This document shows, in pieces, positions 37,363-46,289 of a DNA stretch of 64,000 nucleotides. The notes under the pieces were generated by a model, which had not been told where the DNA came from, made no database searches, and worked only from the letters and a program-made list of their open reading frames with translations. The stretch's first letter is position 1, and the number at the start of each line of letters is the position of its first letter. A program made the translations under genes and the position numbers. Origin of the DNA: Ectothiorhodospira lacustris (GTDB taxonomy: Bacteria; Pseudomonadota; Gammaproteobacteria; Ectothiorhodospirales; Ectothiorhodospiraceae); the NCBI RefSeq assembly GCF_022227845.1, contig NZ_JAJNQN010000014.1:1-64000 (forward strand), read 5' to 3'.

Positions 37363-40157
37363 TGGATGATCACCTCCACATCGGCCCGGTCGGCGGTGAC
37401 CCGCAGGCTGAGATCGCGGGTGGTTTCGGTATCGTCGCCGTCGACCGCGGTGAGTCTGACGGTGTAACGACCCGGCGCCAGTTCTCCGGTCGGGATGGTG
37501 GCTTCGGCGCCTTCACCCTGCCAGGCCACGACGTCATCCAGCATCACGTCCCAGAAGTATTCCAGGGCGTCATCCGCGGTGAAGTCATCAATGGCCCGTG
37601 CCCGCAGGTGGATGGCTTGTGCGTTGCGCTCGGGCGCCGTTTCCGTGGCGGGAACAGTGTTGGGGGTGACCGAGGCGGAGAGGATCTCCGGTGGCTGATT
37701 TTCTACTACGGTGAGGTTGATGGTGGCCGTGGCGGTAGCCTGGCCATCGTTGGCCGCCACCATGATCCGACCGCTGGCGGCATTGCTGATTGTGAAGGCA
37801 TCGCTCTGAACCGAAACCGCCATGGGCTGTTCACCCTGACTCCAGTCAAAGCTCAGGGGGTCGCCGTCGGGGTCATGGGCATAGGCGGTGTAGGTGACAT
37901 CAAGGCCTTCACGGACGCCGTTGTCCACACAACTCAGGTTGGAGCTGGTGCCGCTGCAGCGCAGGTCCGCGGTCTGTCCGTCGACGGTCCGGCTGACTCG
38001 GGTGATGCGCGGGGTGCGGTTACCCACCGGATCGATCTGGATCGTGCGGCTGAGTTCGCCGGAGCTGGCGCTTTGGCTGTCGGTGGCTTCCAGGGTCACG
38101 GTCAGTTCGCCGTCCGCACCCGGTGCAAACTGGATGGTACGGCTGAGGTAGCCGCCTTCCGCGGTCTGCGAGGTGAAATCACCGCAATTATTGCTGACGC
38201 AGGTCAGGGTGACCGCATCGCCGTCGGCGTCCCAGGCGGTCACCTGCACGCGGAGGGGCTGGTCCACGATGCCCGTGGCGGGAGCGGACATGTTCAGGGT
38301 TGGTGCTTGGTTGGGCACCTCCAGGGCCACTTCGACGGTGGTGCCGTCGTCGCTCAGCTCCGGATCGGTGAGTGTGTCGTTGACGTTGAAGTCTGCCTGG
38401 ACGTTGCCCGTGCGCACGTTCATGTCCACGCCGCAGGGCACATCAAAGTCAAAGCCCCCATCCTGACCGGAACGAGTGGATTGCCAGAAACGGCCGCCCT
38501 GGGCGGAGACGGAGCGGTTGGCGACCGGTGTGTCCCCCCGCAGGACCTGGCCTTCCAGACGGCAGGTATAGGGGTTTTCCAGGGCGATGGTCACCGCTGC
38601 GCAGTCAGTAGCCTTGATCGGCGTGATCGCCAGGGTTTCCGTCCGCAGGGCGCGGGGATTCCACAGGGTGAACTCCCAGCCACTCAGGGAGAGATTGTCG
38701 GCGGCCAGGGTGGTGAAGCGCAGCTGCCCATTGCTCACATGGGTCCACTGGCGGCCCCCATCCGGCATCGAGATGTTCACCGTGCCGCTGAAGGGTGTGG
38801 CGGCATCGCCTTGGCCAAAGCGGATGTCGGCCGCGGCGCAGTAATCGGTGACATCACCGGCTACGATGGGCCAGTCGATATTCAGCCAGCTGACCCAGCT
38901 GTTGCCGTCGTTGATCTCCAGGCGGGCGTAGAGGGTGCCATCGAAGACCACCGGATTGACGTCACCACTGTACGGGGTGCCGTCACGATTCGTCACCAGG
39001 GTGGCCGGTCCGGCATATTTCCAGCTTCCGCCGGTGTACAGGTAGATGGGGACCTGGATGCCTGCCATGTCTGCATCATGGTCCTGGGTGATGGTGTTGT
39101 AGGTGCCGGGGGGGACACGCAGCAGCACCGACGGGTTGCCCTCGGACGCGATGGCCGGGTCGTCGTTGCCGAAGTCCACCGCCAGGTTGTTGCCGTCCTG
39201 ATCCGACAGGCGCAGCTGGGTGAAGGTGGTGGAAATCAGACGATACTCTTCAGGCACTTCCTGTGCCCCGGAAGCGCTGCCGCTGCCGATGGCGTCCGGG
39301 TCCAGGGTGACGCCGTCCAGTTCGGCCCCGAAATTACCGGTGCCGACAAAGTCGCCGGGGAAGGCCTCCGCGTCTGCGGCCACGCTGGGATCGAAGTAGG
39401 CCATGGCGGCGGTCACCGCGCTGGTACCCTCACTCACTCGGGCTGCCGGAATTTCCAGCTGTACCTCGACATCATCGTCGCTGGCGGCGGCCAAGGCTCC
39501 GCCGGCCACGACGGCACGACTGCCGTCACCCCGGCGTACCACGCCGAACTGCAGGACGGCCTGTCCGCTGGCATTGAAGACCACATTGTCCACGGCCTGC
39601 ACGGCCACCTGCTCCGCCGCCAGTGCCAGATCCAGGGTGACCTGGGTGCCGGGCTCCAGGTCGCGGAAGATGCGGCTGGTCTGGATGTAGCCTTCACGAA
39701 CGACTTCCGCCAGGATCCGGTCGGCGTTGCCAAACGCCTCGGGTACGATCAGGGTGAAGCGACCGTTCTCGTCGGTGGTGCCGGTGACGGGCTCATCGTT
39801 GAGCCGATTGGCCGGGTCCCTGGTGGAACCGTCATAGAGCCAGACGCGGACGGTGGCATCTTCGATGGGCGCCGCGCGCAGATTACGCGCGCCCATCGTG
39901 GCTTGGGAGGCAATGGCGCCGGTGGCGCCGGTGGCACCGCTGCGATCATCTCCCGCGATGATCTGGCCTGATACCTGGAATGCGGTGCCGGCTGAGGGTG
40001 CCGCTGGTTCCGGAGTGGGGTCTTTTTTTGAACTTCCGCCCCCGCCGCCACAGGCAGCGAGCGTGACCATCAGCGCCAGTGAGCTGCTGATCTTGAGCGC
40101 GGTGATCGCGCCATGGGGCGTGAATCTTGCCCTGTTTCTTTGATTTGGTACGGTCAT
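37359..40157 (-). CDS. Large lipoprotein with carboxypeptidase-regulatory and cadherin/PKD-like domains
   Basis: A 932-residue lipoprotein. The signal peptide ends at LAAC (Cys36), followed by a poly-glycine linker. About residues 60-190 resemble a carboxypeptidase regulatory-like (CarboxypepD_reg) beta-sandwich (TTDENGRFTLIVPEA). From about residue 610 four repeated Ig-like modules follow, with motifs such as AWDADGDAVTLTC, AHDPDGDPLSFDW and ALEYFWDVML, typical of cadherin/PKD/He-PIG folds. Paired cysteines occur in several modules. TAAGGAG precedes the ATG. It is likely cell-surface or periplasmic and may bind proteins or glycans. It is coupled to the next lipoprotein gene. Confidence 0.8.
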   Translation of the reverse strand: MTVPNQRNRARFTPHGAITALKISSSLALMVTLAACGGGGGSSKKDPTPEPAAPSAGTAFQVSGQIIAGDDRSGATGATGAIASQATMGARNLRAAPIEDATVRVWLYDGSTRDPANRLNDEPVTGTTDENGRFTLIVPEAFGNADRILAEVVREGYIQTSRIFRDLEPGTQVTLDLALAAEQVAVQAVDNVVFNASGQAVLQFGVVRRGDGSRAVVAGGALAAASDDDVEVQLEIPAARVSEGTSAVTAAMAYFDPSVAADAEAFPGDFVGTGNFGAELDGVTLDPDAIGSGSASGAQEVPEEYRLISTTFTQLRLSDQDGNNLAVDFGNDDPAIASEGNPSVLLRVPPGTYNTITQDHDADMAGIQVPIYLYTGGSWKYAGPATLVTNRDGTPYSGDVNPVVFDGTLYARLEINDGNSWVSWLNIDWPIVAGDVTDYCAAADIRFGQGDAATPFSGTVNISMPDGGRQWTHVSNGQLRFTTLAADNLSLSGWEFTLWNPRALRTETLAITPIKATDCAAVTIALENPYTCRLEGQVLRGDTPVANRSVSAQGGRFWQSTRSGQDGGFDFDVPCGVDMNVRTGNVQADFNVNDTLTDPELSDDGTTVEVALEVPNQAPTLNMSAPATGIVDQPLRVQVTAWDADGDAVTLTCVSNNCGDFTSQTAEGGYLSRTIQFAPGADGELTVTLEATDSQSASSGELSRTIQIDPVGNRTPRITRVSRTVDGQTADLRCSGTSSNLSCVDNGVREGLDVTYTAYAHDPDGDPLSFDWSQGEQPMAVSVQSDAFTISNAASGRIMVAANDGQATATATINLTVVENQPPEILSASVTPNTVPATETAPERNAQAIHLRARAIDDFTADDALEYFWDVMLDDVVAWQGEGAEATIPTGELAPGRYTVRLTAVDGDDTETTRDLSLRVTADRADVEVIIQ

Positions 40158-40562
40158 CGGGTGTGTCTCCTTAATGGCCGAGGCATGTGCGACACCCGGT
40201 TTTGTCTGGCGAAAGCGGGTGTCTTTGAGAAAAGCGCGGGAGCGAGCGTGGAAAGGCGCCGAAAAAGCCGGGCTCTGTTAAATAGCTAGCACCGAGTTCC
40301 CCATGTCCCCATGAGTTGGAGACAAAAGGGGGGTATGTGCCGATAAGCGGCGCTTCTGTTGATGTGTGCGAGGATAAGAGGCAGTAATCCAAACCCGGCT
40401 TGGCGCGGGTTCGAATCGGTATGACACCCTTAATGGCGTGGACGAAGAGCATGGCCCACGACTATGAGCGTGGTCGGCGCATACGGACAGTCGACCGGTT
40501 GTCACCCTGATGGCTCAGGGTGTCGACTCTTTGTAAACCTCTTGAGGCATGGGTTTGAAAAG
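40158..40562. other. Structured intergenic region, no gene
   Basis: This 405-base gap lies between the protease stop and the large lipoprotein start. Two hairpins stand out: 40191-40223 (GACACCCG/CGGGTGTC), in the leader of the lipoprotein mRNA, and 40490-40527, where CACCCTGA/TCAGGGTG is bracketed by GTCGAC at both ends, just after the protease stop. The second may act as a terminator for the protease gene, though it lacks a T-run. No known riboswitch pattern is evident by eye. Confidence 0.55.
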
Positions 40563-42818
40563 TCAGGAAATTTCTCTCAATGCCAGTCCCAGGGCCATGA
40601 GCCCGCCGCTGGCCAGGCTTTCCAGGGCCGCATGTCGATCCATCCACCGGACCAGGGTCGGGCTGATGTGGTAGTACCGGGCGATGATCTGTCTTCCCCA
40701 GTCGGTTGCGGCCAGTTTTTCATCCCGGAATCTGCGAAGTTCGGCCAGTGCGGTTTCCGCCCGGGCATGCCGGCTACCTCCCAGCGCGGCGGATACCAGG
40801 CACCGCTCTCTGTCATCACTGCTGGCGTCCCTGGTCCTGCCGTCGTTGCCGGGAACGGTGGAAACGGCACGGCTGAACAGGTATTCGGAGCAGCCGGTGG
40901 CATCATGGCCGGCACAAAGTCGATAGCGTAACTGGACATTTCCCATGTCGCCCACCGGGTCCAGATAGGTATTGGCCTGGGGTGAAAGGCGTGCCAGCGC
41001 CTGATAGGCACTGTTGCCGATGCGTCGGTCCAGTTGCAGCCACTGAGCGTGTTCTGCGTGTTCTGGGTGGTTGCGCCAGCGCAGACGAATGCCCTGCCCC
41101 GTGGATTCCACCGTCAATTCGGAAGGGGGCAGGGGCGGCGTTTCAAGGCTCAGGGCGGGAGACCAGCTCGACAGTCCCGCGTTGTTTCCGGCGCGTATCC
41201 GATACTCGTAGGCGGTGGCCTCCGAGAGCGTGGCGGATGAGTCAAGGTACTGTGTCAACTGGCCGTCAGCCTGTGTCACCAGAGGCAGGAAGTCGTTGGT
41301 TTCACACCTTCCCTCGGCTGTCTGATGCCGAAGGCAACGCTGGATTTCCAGATAATCCGTCCGCGGACTATTGTTCAGCCACTCCAGTTGTACCCCCGAC
41401 GAGGTGCCGGTACCTTGCAGATGGGTGGGTTGAAACGGGGGCAGGGTGGCGGGATCGGTGTGGAGTAGTGCGGAGAGATCGAGCAGGCCGCCGGTGAGCG
41501 TGGGGTGAGGTGGTTCCGTGGGCGCGACCGTCAGTAACACCCGCTCCCGCACCCGCTTCCAGTCCGCCCGTGTCAGTGCCGGGTCATGGGCCCAGAGCAG
41601 GGCGGCCGCACCGGTGACCATGGGTGCGGCCATGGAGGTGCCGGTCTGGCGGCAGTAGCCCGCCGCCGGTGAGTTGCTGCAGTTTCTCGTCGTCGGCCAG
41701 GTGCTGAGGATGTCCTGGCCGGGCGCGGAGAGGTGAACGGTATCGGCACCGAAGTTACTTGAGCGTAGCCGAGTGCCCGTGCGTGTGCTGGCTGAGACCA
41801 CGATGATGTTGTCCAGCCGGTGGGCGGCGGGAAAGACCGGGGACTGATCCAGGTCCAGGCCGCTGTTGCCGGCCGCCGCCACCAGGATGACGCCCTGTTC
41901 GCGGGCGTAGGCAATGGCCTCATACTCCGCTTGGGAGTTACCGCGGTACTCATAACTGGCATTGATGATATGTGCCCGCCCCGCCTCGGCGGCATAGTAG
42001 ATGGCTTCGACCGCATCGGAGACGTGCCCGGTGCCGTCTGCCGCCAGGAACTTGAGCGGCAACAGGCTTGCCTGCCAGCTGATGCCGGTGATCCCCAGCG
42101 CGTTGTCGCCGCGGGCGCCGATGATGCCGGCGACATGGGTGCCGTGGCCGTTGTCATCCATCGCATCGTTGCCGGGAGGGTTGGCTGAACGGTTGCTGAC
42201 GAAGCTCCAGCCGTTGTGGTCATCCGGGTAGCATTCCAGGCCTTCGGACCGGCGCCCGGGACAGTCGGCCTCGGTCTGTGGGTTCGGGTTCTGCCAGATG
42301 CTGTCGCGCAGGTCTTCATGCCCATGGTCGATCCCCGAGTCGAGTACGCCGACCACTATCTGCGTCGCGTCCGTGGATAGGCCCCAGGCTCCCGGTGCTC
42401 GGACATGATGAGGGTTTTCAGTGTCGAACAGGGCCCATTGGTCACTGAATAGGGGGTCGTTGGGATACAGGGCGGTCAGGCGGATGCGGTAATTGGGTTC
42501 GGCATGGGCGACGCCGGGTTGCTGGCGGTACCAGAGAATCGCGGACTCCAGATCCATGCCGGGCGGTATTTGTGCGCGGCGCCATCCCCGCCGCAGGGTT
42601 CGCGGTCCCAGGGCATCCCGATGGGTGGCAATGACAAAGGCAGTCGTTTCATCCCGGAGTCGAATCAGGATATCGTCTGCTTCGACCGCCATGTCATCTC
42701 GGGTGAGAGGGATGACGGCGTCGCCCTGATGATGCTGGGACGATGCCGATTCCTGTCCAGACAGTGCGGGCGCCAGCAGGCACAGGCAAAGGATCATGTA
42801 CTCTAGGGATCTTCTCAA
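40563..42818 (-). CDS. Secreted subtilisin-like (S8) serine protease with fibronectin-like and degenerate CFI-box C-terminus
   Basis: About 751 residues. Signal peptide (MRRSLEYMILCLCLLAPALSG) is followed by a propeptide-like region, then an S8 domain with catalytic Asp160 (VLDSGIDHGHED), His228 (NGHGTHVAG), oxyanion Asn318 (AAAGNSG) and Ser395 (GTSMAAPM). Two fibronectin type III-like modules follow (~450-660). The last ~80 residues (CLVSAALGGS...LRRFRDE...GRQIIARYYHISP) resemble the CFI-box-CTERM domain with its hallmark motif degraded. A TTG start at 42818 is chosen because it gives a normal signal peptide and has AAGGGA nine bases upstream; an ATG at 42911 is possible. Confidence 0.85.
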   Translation of the reverse strand: MRRSLEYMILCLCLLAPALSGQESASSQHHQGDAVIPLTRDDMAVEADDILIRLRDETTAFVIATHRDALGPRTLRRGWRRAQIPPGMDLESAILWYRQQPGVAHAEPNYRIRLTALYPNDPLFSDQWALFDTENPHHVRAPGAWGLSTDATQIVVGVLDSGIDHGHEDLRDSIWQNPNPQTEADCPGRRSEGLECYPDDHNGWSFVSNRSANPPGNDAMDDNGHGTHVAGIIGARGDNALGITGISWQASLLPLKFLAADGTGHVSDAVEAIYYAAEAGRAHIINASYEYRGNSQAEYEAIAYAREQGVILVAAAGNSGLDLDQSPVFPAAHRLDNIIVVSASTRTGTRLRSSNFGADTVHLSAPGQDILSTWPTTRNCSNSPAAGYCRQTGTSMAAPMVTGAAALLWAHDPALTRADWKRVRERVLLTVAPTEPPHPTLTGGLLDLSALLHTDPATLPPFQPTHLQGTGTSSGVQLEWLNNSPRTDYLEIQRCLRHQTAEGRCETNDFLPLVTQADGQLTQYLDSSATLSEATAYEYRIRAGNNAGLSSWSPALSLETPPLPPSELTVESTGQGIRLRWRNHPEHAEHAQWLQLDRRIGNSAYQALARLSPQANTYLDPVGDMGNVQLRYRLCAGHDATGCSEYLFSRAVSTVPGNDGRTRDASSDDRERCLVSAALGGSRHARAETALAELRRFRDEKLAATDWGRQIIARYYHISPTLVRWMDRHAALESLASGGLMALGLALREIS

Positions 42819-42953
42819 GGCTGGATGTCCCTTGGTGTGGAGAGATCGAATGTTCGCTGTCGGACCGGATATCTTTGCATGACGTAGGGAGGAAGTCTGC
42901 TTGCCGGACATGGTAACTTCTGCAAGATGATGTTCCGACACCCATGTGACTTT

Positions 42954-43706
42954 ATGACACCACAATCCCGCTGTTTGAAATGTCTGTCGTTGACACTGCT
43001 TGTCTTGATCGTGTTGCTGTCCGGTTGTGCCTCGCTGCCTTCCGAGGCCGACCCTGACAGGGCGCATCTCGCATTGACCCGGGCATTGGCGGACCGGGAT
43101 TGCCCAGCGGCACGGGATGCGGTGGAGGGACTGGCCCGCCATGGTCAGGCCGGTGGGGTGACCGCCCAGGCCCGCCTGGAAACGGCATTCCTGTGCCTGG
43201 TGTCCGATGCGCCGGTTCCGGCCTTCGAGCAAAGTCATCGCTTCATTCAGGACTTTCCGTCCCACCCTGATCTGGACTACGGTTTTTACCTGCGAGCCAT
43301 GGCGCGGTACGGTAGCTGGAAGGCGCTGCACGCGGAGGGTGCGCCGGCGCCGGATGCTCGGCAGGATACCGCGCTGGCGCGGGAGGCCTTCATCCTGTTC
43401 CGGGAACTGGTACAGCGTTTTCCCGATTCCCGTTACCGGGATGAAGTCGCCGGTTATCTGATGGATCTGCGTGAAGGCATGGCGGCGGCCGAGGTCCGGC
43501 AGGCCCGGCTGCAGCTGGCCCAGGGGAACGCCCGTCAGGCTCTGGCGCGGGCCGAGTATGTACATGAGCATTTTGCTACCACGCAGGCCCTGGCCGATGC
43601 CCTGTCCCTGATGGTGGAAGCCCATCGGATACTGGGTCACGACGATGCGGCAGACCGTGCCCGACGCCGGCTGGAGATCCGCTTTCCCGATCGGGCGATC
43701 CCTTAG
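42954..43706 (+). CDS. BamD-like outer-membrane lipoprotein
   Basis: About 250 residues with a lipobox LLSGC (Cys25 from this start). Tetratricopeptide-like helices follow. The segments SHRFIQDFPSHPDLDYGFYLRAM, FRELVQRFPDSRYRDEV and ARAEYVHEHFATTQALADALSLMVEAHRILG parallel BamD (YfiO), the TPR lipoprotein of the BAM complex. It is probably a paralogue, since the housekeeping bamD normally stands alone elsewhere; the window cannot settle this. An ATG at 42927 is also possible. It diverges from the protease and is followed by a small membrane protein gene. Confidence 0.75.
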   Translation: MTPQSRCLKCLSLTLLVLIVLLSGCASLPSEADPDRAHLALTRALADRDCPAARDAVEGLARHGQAGGVTAQARLETAFLCLVSDAPVPAFEQSHRFIQDFPSHPDLDYGFYLRAMARYGSWKALHAEGAPAPDARQDTALAREAFILFRELVQRFPDSRYRDEVAGYLMDLREGMAAAEVRQARLQLAQGNARQALARAEYVHEHFATTQALADALSLMVEAHRILGHDDAADRARRRLEIRFPDRAIP

Positions 43707-43762
43707 CGGTGGCTCCGTTTCCCGGCAGATCGATTCTTCCTGTTCAACTCGAAGAGATGCCC

Positions 43763-44248
43763 ATGACAACGTCTTCTCGCTTTCTGCCTCACGCCGAACG
43801 CCTGGTTTGGCTCGGTTTCATGCTGTTCCTGCTCATCACCACCATGATCTATATCTATCGGGGTTTTGGTCTGGAGCGGGATGTGTCGGCCGCCAACCAG
43901 GAGGTGCTGGCGCTGCAGATGCGGCTGGCCTCCCTGACTGCCGAGCAGGTGCTGGAACCTGCCCGCCTGGGGCTGACTCAGGGGCAGATCCGGCATCTGC
44001 AGCGGCTGGGGTTGAATGACCCCCGGGTACGGCTGGTGGAAGATCTGGCCGGTCAGCCCGAGTTGATCCGTCATGCGGCCGTCCACGGGGGGCGCATGCA
44101 CTTCGTCCCGGATGAGACCCATGTACTCAGTGATCGCTGGGTGCTGGCCGTCTTTGAAGACGGCCACATTCGGGGGCGCATGCTGCTGGAGTACGAAGTG
44201 GCCTTCGGCAACATCACCTGGCAGGTGCTGGCTTCCAGCCTGGACTGA
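43763..44248 (+). CDS. Small single-pass membrane protein, unknown
   Basis: A protein of about 161 residues that I do not recognise. One membrane helix lies near residues 11-32 (LVWLGFMLFLLITTMIYIYR), then a short coiled segment and an alpha/beta domain. The ATG at 43763 has GAAGAG six bases upstream; an ATG two codons earlier is less well placed. It follows the BamD-like gene by 57 bases on the same strand and may share its transcript. It converges on fnr. Confidence 0.65.
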   Translation: MTTSSRFLPHAERLVWLGFMLFLLITTMIYIYRGFGLERDVSAANQEVLALQMRLASLTAEQVLEPARLGLTQGQIRHLQRLGLNDPRVRLVEDLAGQPELIRHAAVHGGRMHFVPDETHVLSDRWVLAVFEDGHIRGRMLLEYEVAFGNITWQVLASSLD

Positions 44249-44253
44249 GGGAG

Positions 44254-45021
44254 TCAGTGCCCCGCGGCCTGCTCCGCTTGGCGGGCGTCGTGGCCGTTGA
44301 CGCCTGCGATCTCCCGCAGGCCGTCCGCATCAAGGATGGTGATGAACTTGCGCTGCACCTGGATCAGCCCCTGTTCCTGGAAGCGGCTGAGCATGCGGCT
44401 GACGGTTTCCACCGCCAGGCCCAGGTAGTTGCCGATCTCGCAGCGGGACATGGTGAGGTTGAACTCGTGGCGGGAGAACCCCCGCATGCCGAAGCGCCGG
44501 GACAGGTTCAGCAGGAAGGCTGCCAGACGGGCATCGGAGGTACGGTGACCCAGCAGGGTCACCAGATGCTCGTCGGTCTGGATTTCCCGGCTCATGATGC
44601 GCAACAGTTGATGCTGCAGGCCGGGGGTGCGTCCGGCCAGTTCTTCCAGCCGGTCGAAGGGGATTTCGCAGACGCTGGCCGTCTCCAGGGCCAGGGCGGT
44701 GCAGGGGTGAACCCCGTCGTTGATGGCATCCAGGCCCAGCAGTTCCCCGGGTAGATGGAAGCCGGTGACCTGCTCCTCGCCGTCGTTGGTCAGGACAAAG
44801 GTCTTGACCGAGCCGGTGCGCACGGCATAGAGACAGTTCAGTGGATCCCCGGCTTGATAGATCGTGTCTCGGCGCTGCACGGGACGCTTGCGACTGATGA
44901 TCCCCTCCAGCATGGAGAGGTCCTCCACGGAGACACCCAGAGGTAGGCACAGGTCGCGCAGGCTGCAGGCCTTGCACGCCTGCTTGAGTTCCTTGATGTT
45001 CATCACGTTGGTCGAGGACAT
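44254..45021 (-). CDS. fnr: Fnr/Anr-type oxygen-sensing transcription regulator
   Basis: A 255-residue CRP/FNR protein. Cys16, Cys19, Cys25 (ACKACSLRDLC) and Cys107 are placed to hold a [4Fe-4S] cluster that senses oxygen. The cNMP-like domain is followed by a helix-turn-helix with the recognition segment ETVSRMLSRFQEQG, including the Glu-Ser-Arg contacts of FNR (E-x2-SR). It would bind TTGAT-N4-ATCAA sites and control anaerobic respiration. It stands alone; no autoregulatory box is obvious upstream. Confidence 0.95.
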   Translation of the reverse strand: MSSTNVMNIKELKQACKACSLRDLCLPLGVSVEDLSMLEGIISRKRPVQRRDTIYQAGDPLNCLYAVRTGSVKTFVLTNDGEEQVTGFHLPGELLGLDAINDGVHPCTALALETASVCEIPFDRLEELAGRTPGLQHQLLRIMSREIQTDEHLVTLLGHRTSDARLAAFLLNLSRRFGMRGFSRHEFNLTMSRCEIGNYLGLAVETVSRMLSRFQEQGLIQVQRKFITILDADGLREIAGVNGHDARQAEQAAGH

Positions 45022-45267
45022 GGATTCACCTTCGGACGGCCGCGGGATCTACAGGGATGGCCCCTGCAGTATGGGAACACGGCCCTAACATACTTGAGCG
45101 TCGCTGTCAGGTACAAGCCTTCCTGACGCCGCCGCCGCGCCCGCCGGACCAGACCTTGCCCTGTAAGGTCTGCAAGGGTACGCAGGCCGCGGGGTGGCAC
45201 ATGATAGCCTGCCGAGCGGCTCCGGTCTTGCTTCGGAGGGTGAATTTTAAGATCAAATTCGGGAGTC

Positions 45268-45284
45268 GGGGCCGTTTTGGCCCC
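45268..45284 (-). terminator. Hairpin downstream of the RimK-like operon
   Basis: GGGGCC/GGCCCC with an AAAAC loop (minus strand) sits 22 bases after the ligase stop, with a second CCCCG...CGGGG partner directly before it. There is no T-run, so termination is unproven. The rest of the fnr-ligase gap shows nothing else clear. Confidence 0.4.
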
Positions 45285-45305
45285 GTAATTTCGGGGCGGG
45301 GAGAT

Positions 45306-46289
45306 TCAGGGTGTGCGGCGGCGGGCGGCTTCGGCGCTGAAGTGGGTCTGGGCGAAGGCGGCTCTTTCCGCCGCCGGGGCGGTGGGTGTGTTGGCGCCCT
45401 CGGTTCCGGCATCGATCATGGCAATGCGATGGCCCAGACCGATGCTGTTGGCCAGCTGCACCGCCAGCCCGGGCCGGGCGTTGAGTTCCAGCATCAGCGG
45501 GCCGCGATCCCGATCCAGGACCAGGTCCACGCCCAGATAGCCCAGCCCGGTCAGTTCGTAGCACCCGGCAGCCAGTGCCAGCAGCCGGTCCCAGCCGGGG
45601 ATCTCCAGCCCGCTGATGGGGGCGCCGGTGTCCGGATGCAGATCAATGATCTGGTTATGCCAGACCCCGTGTTCGGTGCGCCCGCTACCCATGTCGATAC
45701 CGGCGCCCACGGCGCCCTGATGCAGGTTGGCCTTGCCGTCCGAGTCCCGCGTGGGCAGGCGCACCATGGCCATCACCGGGTAGCCCTTGTACACCACGGT
45801 GCGGATGTCGGGCACGCCCTGAAAGCTCACTTCCTCGAACATCGGGTGAAAGTGTACCCGATACTCGATCATGGCCTTGTCAGGCTGTCCCCCCAGGCTG
45901 TGCATGCCGCTGAGGATGTTCGAGACATGATGGGCCATGCTGGCCTGATCCACGATCTGGCCGCTGGCCTTGCGGAAATGCCCGCGCATGCGGCCGACAA
46001 TCACCATGATGCCGTTGCCGCCGGAGCCGTGGGCCGGTTTGATGACGAAATCATCATGCTTGCCGACGATTCTGGCCAGGTTGCGGATGTCGTGGTTGGT
46101 CTCGATCACCCCGTAGAGTTCGGGCACCGCGATACCCGCATCCAGTGCCAGCTTTTTGGTGATGAGCTTGTCATCCACCAGGGGGTAGTTGCGACGGGGG
46201 TTGAGCTCGGCAATGAACCAGGCGTTGCGCTGGTTCATGCCGACGACGCCCCGCCGTCGCAATTCCTTCGGGCTGATGAACCACTTCAT
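45306..46289 (-). CDS. Alpha-L-glutamate ligase-like (RimK-related) ATP-grasp protein
   Basis: A 327-residue ATP-grasp protein of the RimK-related family. The nucleotide-binding loop VIKPAHGSGGNGIMVI and the metal-binding LELNARPGL are intact, so it is probably active. RimK enzymes add glutamate to protein C-termini or small molecules; the substrate here is not known. Its ATG overlaps the upstream gene's stop (ATGA). It is the last gene of the operon retropepsin - inactive transglutaminase/7TM - ligase. Confidence 0.85.
   Translation of the reverse strand: MKWFISPKELRRRGVVGMNQRNAWFIAELNPRRNYPLVDDKLITKKLALDAGIAVPELYGVIETNHDIRNLARIVGKHDDFVIKPAHGSGGNGIMVIVGRMRGHFRKASGQIVDQASMAHHVSNILSGMHSLGGQPDKAMIEYRVHFHPMFEEVSFQGVPDIRTVVYKGYPVMAMVRLPTRDSDGKANLHQGAVGAGIDMGSGRTEHGVWHNQIIDLHPDTGAPISGLEIPGWDRLLALAAGCYELTGLGYLGVDLVLDRDRGPLMLELNARPGLAVQLANSIGLGHRIAMIDAGTEGANTPTAPAAERAAFAQTHFSAEAARRRTP

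Noticed and set aside
37194-39971. A 925-codon open frame antisense to the large lipoprotein
   Set aside because: Glycine- and valine-rich shadow without signal or motifs; the sense frame has a lipobox, an SD sequence and domain structure.
40390-40425. A tRNA T-loop-like GGTTCGAATC in the lipoprotein leader region
   Set aside because: No acceptor, anticodon or D arms can be folded around it, and no matching tRNA 3' end that would suggest an attachment site was found nearby.
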